Source: Ignavibacteriales bacterium
Lineage (GTDB): Bacteria > Bacteroidota > Ignavibacteria > Ignavibacteriales > Ignavibacteriaceae
Assembly: GCA_016707285.1 (NCBI GenBank)
Contig: JADJIA010000001.1
Span: 620,001 to 684,000 of the forward strand
Reading direction: 5' to 3'
Length of the DNA: 64,000 nucleotides
The notes beneath the pieces are model-generated. The model ran no database searches. It was given only the letters and a program-made list of their open reading frames with translations, and was not told the origin of the DNA. Each line of letters starts with the position of its first letter. The stretch's first letter is position 1. A program made the position numbers and the translations under genes. Shown one piece after another: positions 35,495 through 47,027 of this stretch.

Positions 35495-35980
35495 AAAATT
35501 TATTGATAATTTTGGGGATTTTCATGCCCGTAAGATGCGAGAAAACGCCTAATCTCGGAAATGGAACTCTCCTCTAAATGATGATTTTCCTGGTCACGAA
35601 TGTAATTATGAATTCTATCCAACTCCGTTTTACCAATCGTGAAAGCTCCATATCCCTCCTGCCAACTGAAATGCCCTCTTATAAATCGTTTTTCGTTAAT
35701 AAACTTGGAAGACTCAGATTTAATATCGCGAATCAAGTCGGGCAATGCCTGATTGGGATTATAACCGATAAGGATATGGATATGATCTTCGACACCATTG
35801 ATCTCACGCACTTTGTGATTGCGATTATGAATGATCGAGGTGATGAATTTTAACACTTCATCTCGAAATGTTGATTTGAGAACTTTTTCTCTTGATTTAA
35901 CCGCGAAAACTATGTGTAAATATATTTGTGTGAATGTTGAATTTGACATTTTCTCTACCCATACATGACCCCGTCCGGCC
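35468..35980 (-). mobile_element. Minimal transposase unit framed by two inverted hairpins
   Basis: From hairpin copy 35468 through the transposase to copy 35955-35980. The repeat tails face the gene from both sides, with 5 bp to the stop codon and 5 bp to the start codon. Such a compact unit (about 510 bp) could be the ancestral mobile form from which the surrounding array copies derive. Confidence 0.65.
35500..35949 (-). CDS. IS200-like Y1 tyrosine transposase, RAYT-type
   Basis: 149-residue HUH/Y1 transposase. It starts STFTQIYLHIVFAVKSREKVL, carries the HUH motif DHIHILIGY, the conserved SSKFINEKRF...FSWQEGYGAFTIGKTELD and the catalytic tyrosine in HNYIRDQENHH. The ATG at 35949 is chosen because upstream in-frame codons up to 36075 merely translate the repeat DNA. 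There is no TnpB and no classical IS ends. Both ends of the gene lie 5 bp from inward-pointing copies of a REP-like hairpin repeat, matching REP-associated tyrosine transposases. The protein should nick and join single-stranded repeat hairpins. Confidence 0.88.
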   Translation of the reverse strand: MSNSTFTQIYLHIVFAVKSREKVLKSTFRDEVLKFITSIIHNRNHKVREINGVEDHIHILIGYNPNQALPDLIRDIKSESSKFINEKRFIRGHFSWQEGYGAFTIGKTELDRIHNYIRDQENHHLEESSISEIRRFLASYGHENPQNYQ

Positions 35981-36520
35981 GATTTTTCAATTATTACTCC
36001 CAGGGCGATTTTAATTTTTGACATTTTGACGATTCTACCCATACGACCCCTCCGGGGCCCATGTGGGATTCCCAAATGTTCTACCCATACATGACCCCGT
36101 CCGGGGCCGATTTTTCAATTATTTGACATTTTCGACGATTCTACCCATACATGACCCCGTCCGGGGCCAATTGGAATGGATATATTTCGCTACCCATACA
36201 TGACCCCATCCGGGGCCGATTTTTCAATTATTTGACATTTTCGACGATTCTACCCATACATGACCCCGTCCGGGGCCATCAAAAATGTGGGATGGGTATT
36301 TTACCCAAATACGATTCTACCCATACATGACCCCGTCCGGGCCGATTCTTTACGGGCCAATTGGTTGGATATATTGCTACCCATACGTGACCCCATCCGG
36401 GGCCATCAAAAATGTGGGATGGGTATTTTACCCAAATACGATTCTACCCATACATGACCCCATCCGGGGCCGATTGGAATGGATATATTGTTCTACCCAC
36501 AGGAGACCCCTTGCGGGGCC
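35955..36520 (-). repeat. REP-like hairpin array, right side, 10 copies
   Basis: Copies (inverted relative to the left array) start at 35955, 36035, 36081, 36141, 36190, 36250, 36317, 36377, 36444 and 36493. On the plus strand they read CTACCCATACATGACCCC followed by GTCCGGGGCC. Spacers recur among copies (CGATTTTTCAATTATTTGACATT; ATCAAAAATGTGGGATGGGT), showing duplication of composite units. The composite with the ATGTGGG segment is the same one as in the left array, but inverted. Confidence 0.9.
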
Positions 36521-36554
36521 AAATGATTTGAAAATTTTTCATTTTCTCAAATCT

Positions 36555-36666
36555 CCGAGGTTCCGAGGCTCCAAGGTTCAGAAGCTCCGAAGTTCCGAAG
36601 TTCTGAAGTTCCGAGGTTCAGAAGCTCCGAAGTTCTGAAATTCCGAAGTTCCGAGGTTCCGAAGCT
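36555..36666. repeat. Degenerate tandem octamer array, 14 units
   Basis: Fourteen contiguous 8-bp units with consensus CCGARGYT (for example CCGAGGTT, CCGAGGCT, CCGAAGTT, CTGAAGTT, CAGAAGCT), ending exactly at the stop codon of the S9 peptidase gene. Confidence 0.9.
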
Positions 36667-38697
36667 CTACTTCAAAAACCTGTCAAACCAATCTTTAACT
36701 TCTTTATACCAGAAGATTGAATTTTGTGCCTGCATAACCCAATGGTTTTCATCGGGGAAATAGACAAGACGGGCAGGGATTCCTTTCCCTTTTAGGACTC
36801 CGTATAATTCAAGGCCCTGGGTGACCACAACACGGTAATCTTTTTCACCGTGGATGACCAACATTGGTGTTAAAAATTTGTCAGCATAGGATGAAGGACT
36901 GTGTTTGAGAACCTGCTCTTTGTTATACCATGGAGCACCACCATAAGCCAGTTCACGGAAATGGGTCATGTCTGAAGCAAACTGTCCAAAATAGTTATAA
37001 ACTCCGGCGTGTGAAACCAAAGCTGAAAACTTGTTGGTGTGTCCTGCAATGTAGTTTACAAGATAACCACCATAACTGCCGCCGGCAGCACCAATTTTAT
37101 TTTCATTGATAAAATCAAATTCATCGGTAAGGAATTCAGTTGCATTCATCATATCGATGAAAGGTTTTTCACCATGTGCACCTACTATCGACTCAGCAAA
37201 TTTTTCGCCAAATCCTGTACTTCCATGAAAATTAACCATCGCTACTACATACCCCATCCCGGCAAACACCTGTGAATTCCATCTGTAATGGAAATCATCG
37301 CTGAAAGCTCCGTGAGGACCACCATGAATAAGGTGGATTAAAGGATATTTTTTGGTTTTGTCAAATTTTGGAGGATAAAGTAGAAATACCTGTACAGAGT
37401 CTTTATCTGCCCCCTCAAACCAGTGCTCCTCAAACTTACCAAACTCAAAAGTTGAGGTAAACTCTTTATTAAGATCAACCAAAACTCTGAGATTACGAGT
37501 ATTCCGATCGAGGGAGACAATCCTCTGTGGTGTTGAATTGTTCTGATTCAGAAAATAGACGACATTGCTGTCGGGGAGGATTCCACTATTAGTGCCTTCT
37601 GTGAAGATATTTTGCAGGCCGGCACCCGATGCATCAATCTTAAAGATTCCGGTTCTGCCCCGATAATCACTGGTAAAATAGATCGTGCCTTCTTTTGTGT
37701 CAAATTCATATTGACCAACCGATAAATCAATTTTTGCTGTGATAATGGTATCTTTACCTGATGCAACATCAAACCTCGACAACTTTGAATTCTCAGCCAC
37801 TTTATTTACATCAAGAGTTTTGAGGTAAAAAATGAATTTCCCACAAGGAGAAAATTGAGGAGAGCCGTCACCGGAGGGGTTGCTCGCTGTAATGTTTTCC
37901 ATCTTACCTGATCCATCACTATTCATGATAAAAAGATCAAAATTTAGATCTTTGAAATAGGGTTTAGGGGTAACATTCATTGAAACAACAATTTTATCAC
38001 CTGAAGGTGAAATGTCATAATCTGCACCTCCGGACACCGAAAACATTCCTTCATTTTGAGGAGTCAAGTCGGTAACCTTACCCGTTGCTACATCAACGGA
38101 GTAGATGTGTGTTACATAACCGTCGGTTAACCAACTGTCCCAGTAGCGATAAAATCTGTCTTCTGTAACTTTAGCAGTTACTTTATTCTCTTTTTTAAGT
38201 TTAATCAATTTTTTAAGAGAATCCAGATTCCCATTTGCTTCAGGATATGTGTTTGAAGTAAAAGCCAGTTTGGAACCATCAGGAAACCATTTGATGGACG
38301 ATGCTCCAAGCGGCATTTCAGTAAGTCTCGTAGCCTCACCACCATCGCGATTAATCAAATAAATTTGACCTCTCTCATCGGATTCTCTTTTCGAAACAAA
38401 AGCCAGTTTTTTGCCATCCGGTGACCAAACAGGAGAGGACTCTCCCCCCTTGCCGGAAGTAAACTTTCTGTACTCTCCCGATTTCAGGTCAAGCAGATAA
38501 AGATCACTCTCAGATTCGTTTTTTGAAGCATCAAATGAAGTTACTGAAAAAACGGCCTCGGTTTTTTGTGGATTAACCACAAAACTTCCGATTCTTTTCA
38601 TTTTCCAGATATCTTCAGCAGTTAATACCTTTTTCTCCTGAGCTGACAGATTTACAAATATCAGTAGTGTTATTATTGCGGTGGTGACGACTCTCAT
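36667..38697 (-). CDS. S9 family (prolyl oligopeptidase-like) serine peptidase
   Basis: 676-residue secreted peptidase. It has a signal peptide (to NLSAQ, ~20), a TolB/DPP-IV-like beta-propeller (~40-400, blades with SPVWSPDGKKLAFVS, IKWFPDGSKLAFTS and SPQFSPCGKFIFYL) and an alpha/beta hydrolase domain (~430-676). Catalytic Ser is in GGSYGGYL, Asp in VIHGEKDYRV and His in FPDENHWV. It probably degrades peptides in the periplasm as a dipeptidyl- or acylaminoacyl-peptidase. The M48 protease gene lies 10 bp upstream. Confidence 0.9.
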   Translation of the reverse strand: MRVVTTAIITLLIFVNLSAQEKKVLTAEDIWKMKRIGSFVVNPQKTEAVFSVTSFDASKNESESDLYLLDLKSGEYRKFTSGKGGESSPVWSPDGKKLAFVSKRESDERGQIYLINRDGGEATRLTEMPLGASSIKWFPDGSKLAFTSNTYPEANGNLDSLKKLIKLKKENKVTAKVTEDRFYRYWDSWLTDGYVTHIYSVDVATGKVTDLTPQNEGMFSVSGGADYDISPSGDKIVVSMNVTPKPYFKDLNFDLFIMNSDGSGKMENITASNPSGDGSPQFSPCGKFIFYLKTLDVNKVAENSKLSRFDVASGKDTIITAKIDLSVGQYEFDTKEGTIYFTSDYRGRTGIFKIDASGAGLQNIFTEGTNSGILPDSNVVYFLNQNNSTPQRIVSLDRNTRNLRVLVDLNKEFTSTFEFGKFEEHWFEGADKDSVQVFLLYPPKFDKTKKYPLIHLIHGGPHGAFSDDFHYRWNSQVFAGMGYVVAMVNFHGSTGFGEKFAESIVGAHGEKPFIDMMNATEFLTDEFDFINENKIGAAGGSYGGYLVNYIAGHTNKFSALVSHAGVYNYFGQFASDMTHFRELAYGGAPWYNKEQVLKHSPSSYADKFLTPMLVIHGEKDYRVVVTQGLELYGVLKGKGIPARLVYFPDENHWVMQAQNSIFWYKEVKDWFDRFLK

Positions 38698-38707
38698 GTA
38701 ACCTCTC

Positions 38708-39559
38708 TTATTTAGGAAGCCTGTTTGTTATATTTTGTAGATATTCATTTCGAAAAACTCCCTGGCCTGCATAATTTGTATATGAAAAGACAGGAAAACC
38801 GGTCTCTGTTAATCTCTTGTCGGTTGTGGATATTCTGGCAATCGGGTCAGGGTGAGTGGAGAGAAATGTTTCAAGTCCACTGCTGCCACCGGGATTAACT
38901 TTGCCGTCATCACGGAGTTTCTCAAAAAAGAACTTAACTCCCCCGGGATAAAACCTGGTTTCTTTAAGATATTCTATCGAGAACTTATCACTTTCATCTT
39001 CTGCCGAACGGCTGTTTGAAAGTAATGAAAGCCCCGCAAACAGGTTCGCAGCAATCTCAATATATTGGTTTGGGTTTTGACCAAGGACAAGGCTGATCAA
39101 CATTGCTGTGCCATACTGATTTGTCATCCGTTGAGTTGCGTGTCTGCGTTCGGCATGGGCAATTTCGTGTCCAAGTACTCCGGCAAGAGCAGCCTCAGAA
39201 TCAAGGTATTTTAACAATCCTGTATAAACATAAACTTTGCCACCCGGAAGTGCAAAGGCATTAAGAATATCGGGTCTGTCAATTATCTCAAGTTCATATT
39301 GATAGACACTTCTTTTTTTAATGGCATTTGCCACCAATATCTGGTCGAATATCTGACTTTTTATATATTGTTTTAGAGCGGGATCACCTCTGTAGATGGG
39401 GTATTCCTGCTGATTGGCTGCTATTTCATTTGCAACATTTGCTCCCAAAGCAACTTCGTCTGCATCTGAAAAAATATTCATTCCAAGACTCGAACAAGCC
39501 GAGATGAAGAAAGTGAATGCGACTGACAGTACTACAGCACTGTATTTTGTTAGTTTCAT
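38708..39559 (-). CDS. M48 family zinc metalloprotease, lipoprotein
   Basis: 283 residues. The signal sequence ends FFISAC with the lipobox cysteine at ~22. The zinc site is GHEIAHAERRHATQRM (HExxH) with a downstream Glu in SRSAEDESDKFSIEYL. STHPDPIARI is typical of the BepA/YcaL/LoiP-type periplasmic proteases that act in outer-membrane protein quality control. NAFALPGGKVYVYTGLL is the usual pre-catalytic strand. It forms a pair with the S9 peptidase. Confidence 0.88.
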   Translation of the reverse strand: MKLTKYSAVVLSVAFTFFISACSSLGMNIFSDADEVALGANVANEIAANQQEYPIYRGDPALKQYIKSQIFDQILVANAIKKRSVYQYELEIIDRPDILNAFALPGGKVYVYTGLLKYLDSEAALAGVLGHEIAHAERRHATQRMTNQYGTAMLISLVLGQNPNQYIEIAANLFAGLSLLSNSRSAEDESDKFSIEYLKETRFYPGGVKFFFEKLRDDGKVNPGGSSGLETFLSTHPDPIARISTTDKRLTETGFPVFSYTNYAGQGVFRNEYLQNITNRLPK

Positions 39560-39580
39560 TTTTTGTTCCTCAATTCTAAA

Positions 39581-41963
<2,383 letters not shown>

Positions 41964-41973
41964 TCTACTCTAA

Positions 41974-42018
41974 CAAAAAAGGCTGCCTGATTAATCAAAG
42001 TTTAATCAATCGACAGCC
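41974..42018 (-). terminator. Intrinsic terminator of the sdhCAB operon
   Basis: On the minus strand GGCTGTC-GATT-GATTAA pairs with TTAATC-AGGCAGCC and is followed by TTTTTTGTTAG. It is imperfect (one bulge) but placed 22 bp after the sdhB stop. Confidence 0.75.
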
Positions 42019-42039
42019 CGTTCACAAATATTCAATAAA

Positions 42040-42780
42040 TTAAGATAATCCTGCTTTCAGAAATTCTCTGTTCAGGTATGCAATATTCGCCACAGAAATG
42101 CCTTTGGGGCATTCGGCTTCACAGGCATAGGTATTTGTACAAGAGCCAAATCCTTCCTTGTCCATTTGGGCTATCATGTTTAGAACACGTTTTTTTGCCT
42201 CAACTTTACCCTGCGGGAGTTTACCCAAATGAGCAACCTTGGCAGAAACAAAAAGCATCGCAGAAGCATTTTTGCAAGCAGCAACACAAGCACCACATCC
42301 GATACAGGCTGCGGCATCCATTGCCCACTCAGCATCAGCCTTTGGGATGGGGATTGCATTACCGTCAGGAGCTGATCCAGTGCTGGCAGAGATAAAACCA
42401 CCCGCTTGGATTATTCTTTCAAATGCACCCCGGTCGGTTATCAGGTCTCTTATTACAGGGAAGGATTTTGCCCGCCACGGTTCAATTGTTATCTGCTCAC
42501 CGTCTCTGAAAGTCCGCATGAATAACTGGCATGCAGTTACCTTTGGTTTGGGACCGTGAGGTCTGCCATTGATATGGAGACTGCAAGTTCCACAAATTCC
42601 TTCACGGCAATCGTGATCAAAAGCAACAGGGTCTTCATTATTCGCGATAAGTTTTTCATTAAGAATATCAAGCATTTCCAGAAAAGAAGTGTCATCGGCT
42701 ACATTCTCAATTGTATAATCAACAAATCTGCCTTTATCCTTGGAGTTTTTCTGACGCCAGATTTTCAATTTAAAGTTCAT
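42040..42780 (-). CDS. sdhB: Succinate dehydrogenase/fumarate reductase iron-sulfur subunit
   Basis: 246 residues. Plant-type [2Fe-2S] ligands lie in [17 protein letters not shown], and the [4Fe-4S] and [3Fe-4S] ligands in [19 protein letters not shown] and [16 protein letters not shown]. It transfers electrons between SdhA and the membrane quinone site. It is last in the order C-A-B, the usual arrangement for the Bacteroidota type with one diheme cytochrome b subunit. Confidence 0.95.
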   Translation of the reverse strand: MNFKLKIWRQKNSKDKGRFVDYTIENVADDTSFLEMLDILNEKLIANNEDPVAFDHDCREGICGTCSLHINGRPHGPKPKVTACQLFMRTFRDGEQITIEPWRAKSFPVIRDLITDRGAFERIIQAGGFISASTGSAPDGNAIPIPKADAEWAMDAAACIGCGACVAACKNASAMLFVSAKVAHLGKLPQGKVEAKKRVLNMIAQMDKEGFGSCTNTYACEAECPKGISVANIAYLNREFLKAGLS

Positions 42781-42794
42781 TTAGCAGCTCCTCT

Positions 42795-44708
42795 CTATTT
42801 ATAGCTTCTTTGGCTGGGTTTGCAATGTTCGAATGTCAGTTCTTCTTTATGAAGTTCAGGTTCAACTCCATCTCCCTTATATTCCCAGGCGGAAACATAG
42901 CTGTAGTTTTCGTCGTCGCGTTTGGCTTCATTATCTTCAGTTTGTGATTCTTCTCTGAAGTGACCACCGCATGATTCTCTTCTGTTAAGGGCATCACTTG
43001 CGAGTAACTCACCAAGTTCAAGAAAATCTGCAACCCTTCCGGCCTTTTCGAGGGATTGATTTAGCTCTTCACCCTCTCCGAGCACCCGGACATTCTTCCA
43101 GAAATCTTCTCTGAGCGCTCTGATTTCTGTGATCGCCGATTTTAATCCGGCTTCATTTCGTGACATACCAACATAGTCCCACATTATTTTACCAAGCTTT
43201 TTATGGTAATGATCAACCGAATATTTTCCTTTAACTGAGAGGAGTTTTGTGATCCTGTCTTTGACTTCCTTTTCAGCAACTTTAAATTCAGGAGCATCGG
43301 TAGTAACTTTTTTAAGTTCCGTGCTTCCAAGATAACCACTTACAGTTGAAGGGAGAACAAAATAACCATCAGCAAGACCCTGCATCAGCGCAGAGGCACC
43401 CAAACGATTTGCACCGTGATCTGAGAAGTTTGCTTCACCACCAGCAAACAGACCGGGTATTGTTGTCATGAGATTGTAGTCAACCCACAATCCACCCATT
43501 GTGTAATGGATGGCAGGATAAATTCTCATTGGCAATTCGTAAGGATTTTCATCTGTAATCTCTTGATACATATCAAAAAGATTGCCATATTTTTCTTCGA
43601 TTCTGGCTTTTCCCTGTCTCTTAATTGCATCGGCAAAATCAAGATATACAGCCATTTTCGAAGTTCCAACTCCTCTTCCTTCATCACACACTTGTTTGGC
43701 TGCTCTGGAAGCCACATCTCTGGGTACCAAATTACCAAATGAGGGGTAACGCCTTTCAAGGTAATAATCTCTTTCGGCTTCGGGAATATCTTTCGGCTTC
43801 CGGGTATCACCTTTTTTCACCGGCACCCATACTCTACCGTCATTTCTTAAACTTTCTGACATGAGAGTAAGTTTTGATTGGTGTTCACCACTTACGGGGA
43901 TACATGTTGGATGGATCTGTACAAAACATGGATTTCCAAAAAATGCACCTTTTTTGTGTGCTCTCCAAATTGCCGTGGTGTTACAACCTTTGGCGTTGGT
44001 GGAAAGATAATAAACATTTCCGTATCCGCCTGTGGCAAGCACAACTGCATCAGCAGCAAAACTTTTAATCTCACCCGTTACCATGTCGCGTACGATAACG
44101 CCGCGTGATTTTCCATCTATAATTACAACATCAAGCATCTCATGCCTGCCATGAACAGTTACAGTACCTTCAGCAACCTGACGGGAGAGTGAACTGTAAG
44201 CCCCAAGAAGAAGTTGCTGGCCTGTTTGCCCTCTGGCATAAAATGTTCGAGAAACCTGTGCACCACCAAAAGAACGGTTGTCAAGATATCCGCCATATTC
44301 TCTGGCAAATGGAACACCCTGAGCCACACACTGGTCAATTATATTATTACTAAGTTCGGCAAGGCGATAAACATTTGCCTCGCGGGCTCTATAATCTCCA
44401 CCTTTTACGGTGTCATAAAACAACCTGTAAACAGAATCACCATCGTTTCTGTAATTTTTTGCAGCATTAATGCCCCCTTGAGCAGCGATACTGTGAGCCC
44501 TTCTGGCACTGTCCTGATAACAAAATGCAGTTACATTATAACCCATTTCGCCAAGTGTTGCAGCAGCTGCACCACCGGCAAGTCCCGTGCCAACAACGAT
44601 AATATGATATTTCCTTCTGTTTGAAGGGTTTACTAATTTTAAGTTAAATTTGTGGTTATACCACTTCTTTTCTATCGGTCCCGAAGGGATTTTTGAGTCT
44701 AAAGCCAT
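42795..44708 (-). CDS. sdhA: Succinate dehydrogenase/fumarate reductase flavoprotein subunit
   Basis: 637 residues. The FAD-binding Rossmann motif is [19 protein letters not shown] (~36-54). The region around [21 protein letters not shown] holds the histidine for covalent FAD. Substrate and catalytic residues lie in [30 protein letters not shown] and [12 protein letters not shown], followed by [21 protein letters not shown]. It oxidises succinate or reduces fumarate. The start is 2 bp after the sdhC stop. Confidence 0.95.
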   Translation of the reverse strand: MALDSKIPSGPIEKKWYNHKFNLKLVNPSNRRKYHIIVVGTGLAGGAAAATLGEMGYNVTAFCYQDSARRAHSIAAQGGINAAKNYRNDGDSVYRLFYDTVKGGDYRAREANVYRLAELSNNIIDQCVAQGVPFAREYGGYLDNRSFGGAQVSRTFYARGQTGQQLLLGAYSSLSRQVAEGTVTVHGRHEMLDVVIIDGKSRGVIVRDMVTGEIKSFAADAVVLATGGYGNVYYLSTNAKGCNTTAIWRAHKKGAFFGNPCFVQIHPTCIPVSGEHQSKLTLMSESLRNDGRVWVPVKKGDTRKPKDIPEAERDYYLERRYPSFGNLVPRDVASRAAKQVCDEGRGVGTSKMAVYLDFADAIKRQGKARIEEKYGNLFDMYQEITDENPYELPMRIYPAIHYTMGGLWVDYNLMTTIPGLFAGGEANFSDHGANRLGASALMQGLADGYFVLPSTVSGYLGSTELKKVTTDAPEFKVAEKEVKDRITKLLSVKGKYSVDHYHKKLGKIMWDYVGMSRNEAGLKSAITEIRALREDFWKNVRVLGEGEELNQSLEKAGRVADFLELGELLASDALNRRESCGGHFREESQTEDNEAKRDDENYSYVSAWEYKGDGVEPELHKEELTFEHCKPSQRSYK

Positions 44709-44710
44709 GG

Positions 44711-45379
44711 TTATTTACCTCCAATTCCTAATAAAAAATAGAGCGGAATGATTGCATACAAAAGAGGAATGATCACCGCAACAGCAACTCCGGCTCCTTT
44801 AATTACAGAAGCGTATTTTTTGCCCAAAAGTCCAAAAGTCTGAAATGCACTTTGGAAACCATGGTTGAGATGCAACCCAAGGAGAATCATAGCAATCACA
44901 TAAAAGATTGAATAATAAGGTAATTTAAATGCCTCAACAACGAGTGTGTACATATCTTCTTCACCACCAAAGCGGGCTTTTACAAAAAAGTTCAGAAGAT
45001 GAAGAATGAGAAAAGCAAGTATGATACTGCCGGATAAAAACATTGATCTTGAAGTCCATTTGCTGTTGGCATTTGCATCACGAGTTGCATAGGCAACAGG
45101 TCTTGCGGCTTTGTTTGCAAAGTAGAGTTTGAGTCCGTAAAATATGTGAAGTGCAAATCCCAAAACCAGCCCGATCTCCAGTATTCTGATAATCGGATTT
45201 GTTGACATGAAGTGCGAGTAAGCATTAAAACTTGTTTTTGCAGCTTCAACATCTGTGTTCAGAAGCTGAAGATTACCAGCAAGATGCACCAAAAGAAATG
45301 ATATCAAAAAAAGTCCCGTCAAACCTGAAATAAATTTCTGGCCAATGGAGGAGCTTAAAAACCGAAACAACCATCCCAT
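44711..45379 (-). CDS. sdhC: Succinate dehydrogenase cytochrome b558 subunit
   Basis: 222 residues with five transmembrane helices and membrane histidines expected to bind two hemes ([54 protein letters not shown]). This is the B. subtilis/Wolinella-like single-subunit membrane anchor that connects to menaquinone. Confidence 0.9.
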   Translation of the reverse strand: MGWLFRFLSSSIGQKFISGLTGLFLISFLLVHLAGNLQLLNTDVEAAKTSFNAYSHFMSTNPIIRILEIGLVLGFALHIFYGLKLYFANKAARPVAYATRDANANSKWTSRSMFLSGSIILAFLILHLLNFFVKARFGGEEDMYTLVVEAFKLPYYSIFYVIAMILLGLHLNHGFQSAFQTFGLLGKKYASVIKGAGVAVAVIIPLLYAIIPLYFLLGIGGK

Positions 45380-45420
45380 TACATTGATCTCCGAAAAATT
45401 AAACTTGTCTTACACTGAGT

Positions 45421-45459
45421 TAAAAACAACAGGATCATCCATAAATGAATGACCCTGTT
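45421..45459 (-). terminator. Intrinsic terminator of the outer-membrane protein gene
   Basis: Minus-strand stem AACAGGGTCAT / ATGATCCTGTT followed by GTTTTTA, between the end of the 45551-46915 gene and the start of sdhC. Confidence 0.65.
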
Positions 45460-45550
45460 AATTTTTATTTGAACTCTAAAATTATTGAAATTGTGGTTAT
45501 TATCAAACCCTCAATTCCTTGCATCTCATCAAAAAAGATGGTGAGAAATA

Positions 45551-46915
45551 TTATTGCCCAAAATCAAAAGGCATAACAAAACTGATTCTTGGCTCAATTC
45601 TCTTCTGAGGAAGATAACCGATCACATTGTTTGCACTGTCTCTTTCGGGTAAAAAGGTCCAATGGTAAACCAATGATACAATCAAGAATTTGTAAGGTTT
45701 GTATCCAACTTCCACATAGGCATGTGATCTTTCATCGGCAGTGAAAATCTCTGATTCAGATTGAATTCCCGATTTATCATAACCTGCATAAAGAACATAT
45801 GATCCATCTTTAGGGGAAAGATCAGTCTTTAATTGCAATATTCCACTGTTTGGTGTTTTGTCAAGTCTTTGATAACTTCCATATATAACCGCATAGTTGG
45901 CAATATCAGCTCTGAGTGCACCAAACCAGCCGTTGTCTGTTTCAGTGATCGATTCGAGTTGCATAATCTTGCCGGCAGGAGCACCACCCACAGTTCTGAA
46001 TCTTTCAACTTCGTAGAGAGCATCAAAATAGTTTGGAAGATATTTTCCTTCGTTAAATCTTCTTTCAAGTTTGGAAGAAAGTTTTACGATTCCCAATCCT
46101 TCCAATGAAAGCATTAAACCGGTGTTTATGCCTGATCCATAGTCACTAAACTTGGTGTAGTTTGTATAAACAGTGAAGTTGAGCATATCGTTTGAAACAA
46201 TTGGTAAACCAAGATCAGCCGACCATGCAGAAACAGAATTTCTTTTTTCAGTTACAACAAATTCATTATTTGCATTGTAGGCACCTTTAAGCACACCTGC
46301 TTTATCGTTAAAATCACCTGCAAACGACAACCCAACCTGGAGGTTGCTTAAGATTGGAATTTTAGCGGCGCTTTCTGAAAATCTTAGTGGTCTTACAAAT
46401 CCTCTGATACCAACAATACCACCGGCAGCGAAATCACTCAAGATTGACTCAAAACCCCATTTTCCAAGATCGATATCAAGGTTTAACCCGGTTTTTCTGT
46501 TGTCAAAACTTGTGCTGTTGTTGTAGTTGTAGAGCAGGTTTCCCTGTCCGAGAGTGTAATAATCCATTGCTCCGATACGGGCATAGATGTCATCATTTTT
46601 TTTACCATAACGCACATAACGGATAATCGATAAAACCTGTGAAGCGGTTTTGTAATTTTCATCACGCAGTTTTCCGTCTGGTGTAAATTCGAGATTCAGG
46701 TCGAGTCCCAGCCCAAATTTCGCAAATCCGATGTCAGGAGTTAACCTTACAGCGTAGTGAGGTTGATCATTTATCCAAACCAGCCCGGCTCCACCGGAGA
46801 TATTACCGGTTCCTGCCCCCGGGTAGTTGTTAAAATCCGGGAAATTTGTCATCTGGGCATTTACATTGGATAATGTAAATACTAAAAGGGAGAGAATAAG
46901 TATGGCTCTCTTCAT
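45551..46915 (-). CDS. Predicted outer-membrane beta-barrel protein, function unknown
   Basis: 454 residues, signal peptide (to NVNAQ, ~20). Repeated amphipathic strand pairs fill the whole length (YAVRLTPDIGFAKFGLGLDLNLEF, DIYARIGAMDYYTLGQGNLLYNY, LNLDIDLGKWGFESILSDF, YVEVGYKPYKFLIVSLVYHWTF), ending in a Phe-rich strand RISFVMPFDFG. No periplasmic domain. I know related unnamed proteins in this phylum but no function. It is monocistronic. Confidence 0.65.
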   Translation of the reverse strand: MKRAILILSLLVFTLSNVNAQMTNFPDFNNYPGAGTGNISGGAGLVWINDQPHYAVRLTPDIGFAKFGLGLDLNLEFTPDGKLRDENYKTASQVLSIIRYVRYGKKNDDIYARIGAMDYYTLGQGNLLYNYNNSTSFDNRKTGLNLDIDLGKWGFESILSDFAAGGIVGIRGFVRPLRFSESAAKIPILSNLQVGLSFAGDFNDKAGVLKGAYNANNEFVVTEKRNSVSAWSADLGLPIVSNDMLNFTVYTNYTKFSDYGSGINTGLMLSLEGLGIVKLSSKLERRFNEGKYLPNYFDALYEVERFRTVGGAPAGKIMQLESITETDNGWFGALRADIANYAVIYGSYQRLDKTPNSGILQLKTDLSPKDGSYVLYAGYDKSGIQSESEIFTADERSHAYVEVGYKPYKFLIVSLVYHWTFLPERDSANNVIGYLPQKRIEPRISFVMPFDFGQ

Positions 46916-46984
46916 TTGTGCCTCTCGTTAATTGTTTTCTTAAGTTACAAAATATTAAAAAATAACTATTTAATATATGTTTTT

Positions 46985-46992
46985 TATATTTG
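46985..46992 (+). promoter_or_regulatory. Bacteroidota-type -7 element
   Basis: TATATTTG 36 bp before the preferred ATG (47028). No TTG is found at -33. It supports a start downstream of 46985 rather than the ATG at 46977. Confidence 0.4.
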
Positions 46993-47027
46993 CCAAAGCA
47001 TTTTCTGAATCTAATTTTCTTCAATTC

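Noticed and set aside
35950..36075. N-terminal extension of the transposase to 36075
   Set aside because: The extra 42 codons are repeat DNA; family proteins start at the MSNSTFTQIYLH position (35949).
36260..36638. ORFs in the right REP-like array and octamer repeats
   Set aside because: They translate repeats and contain no domain; no ribosome binding site.
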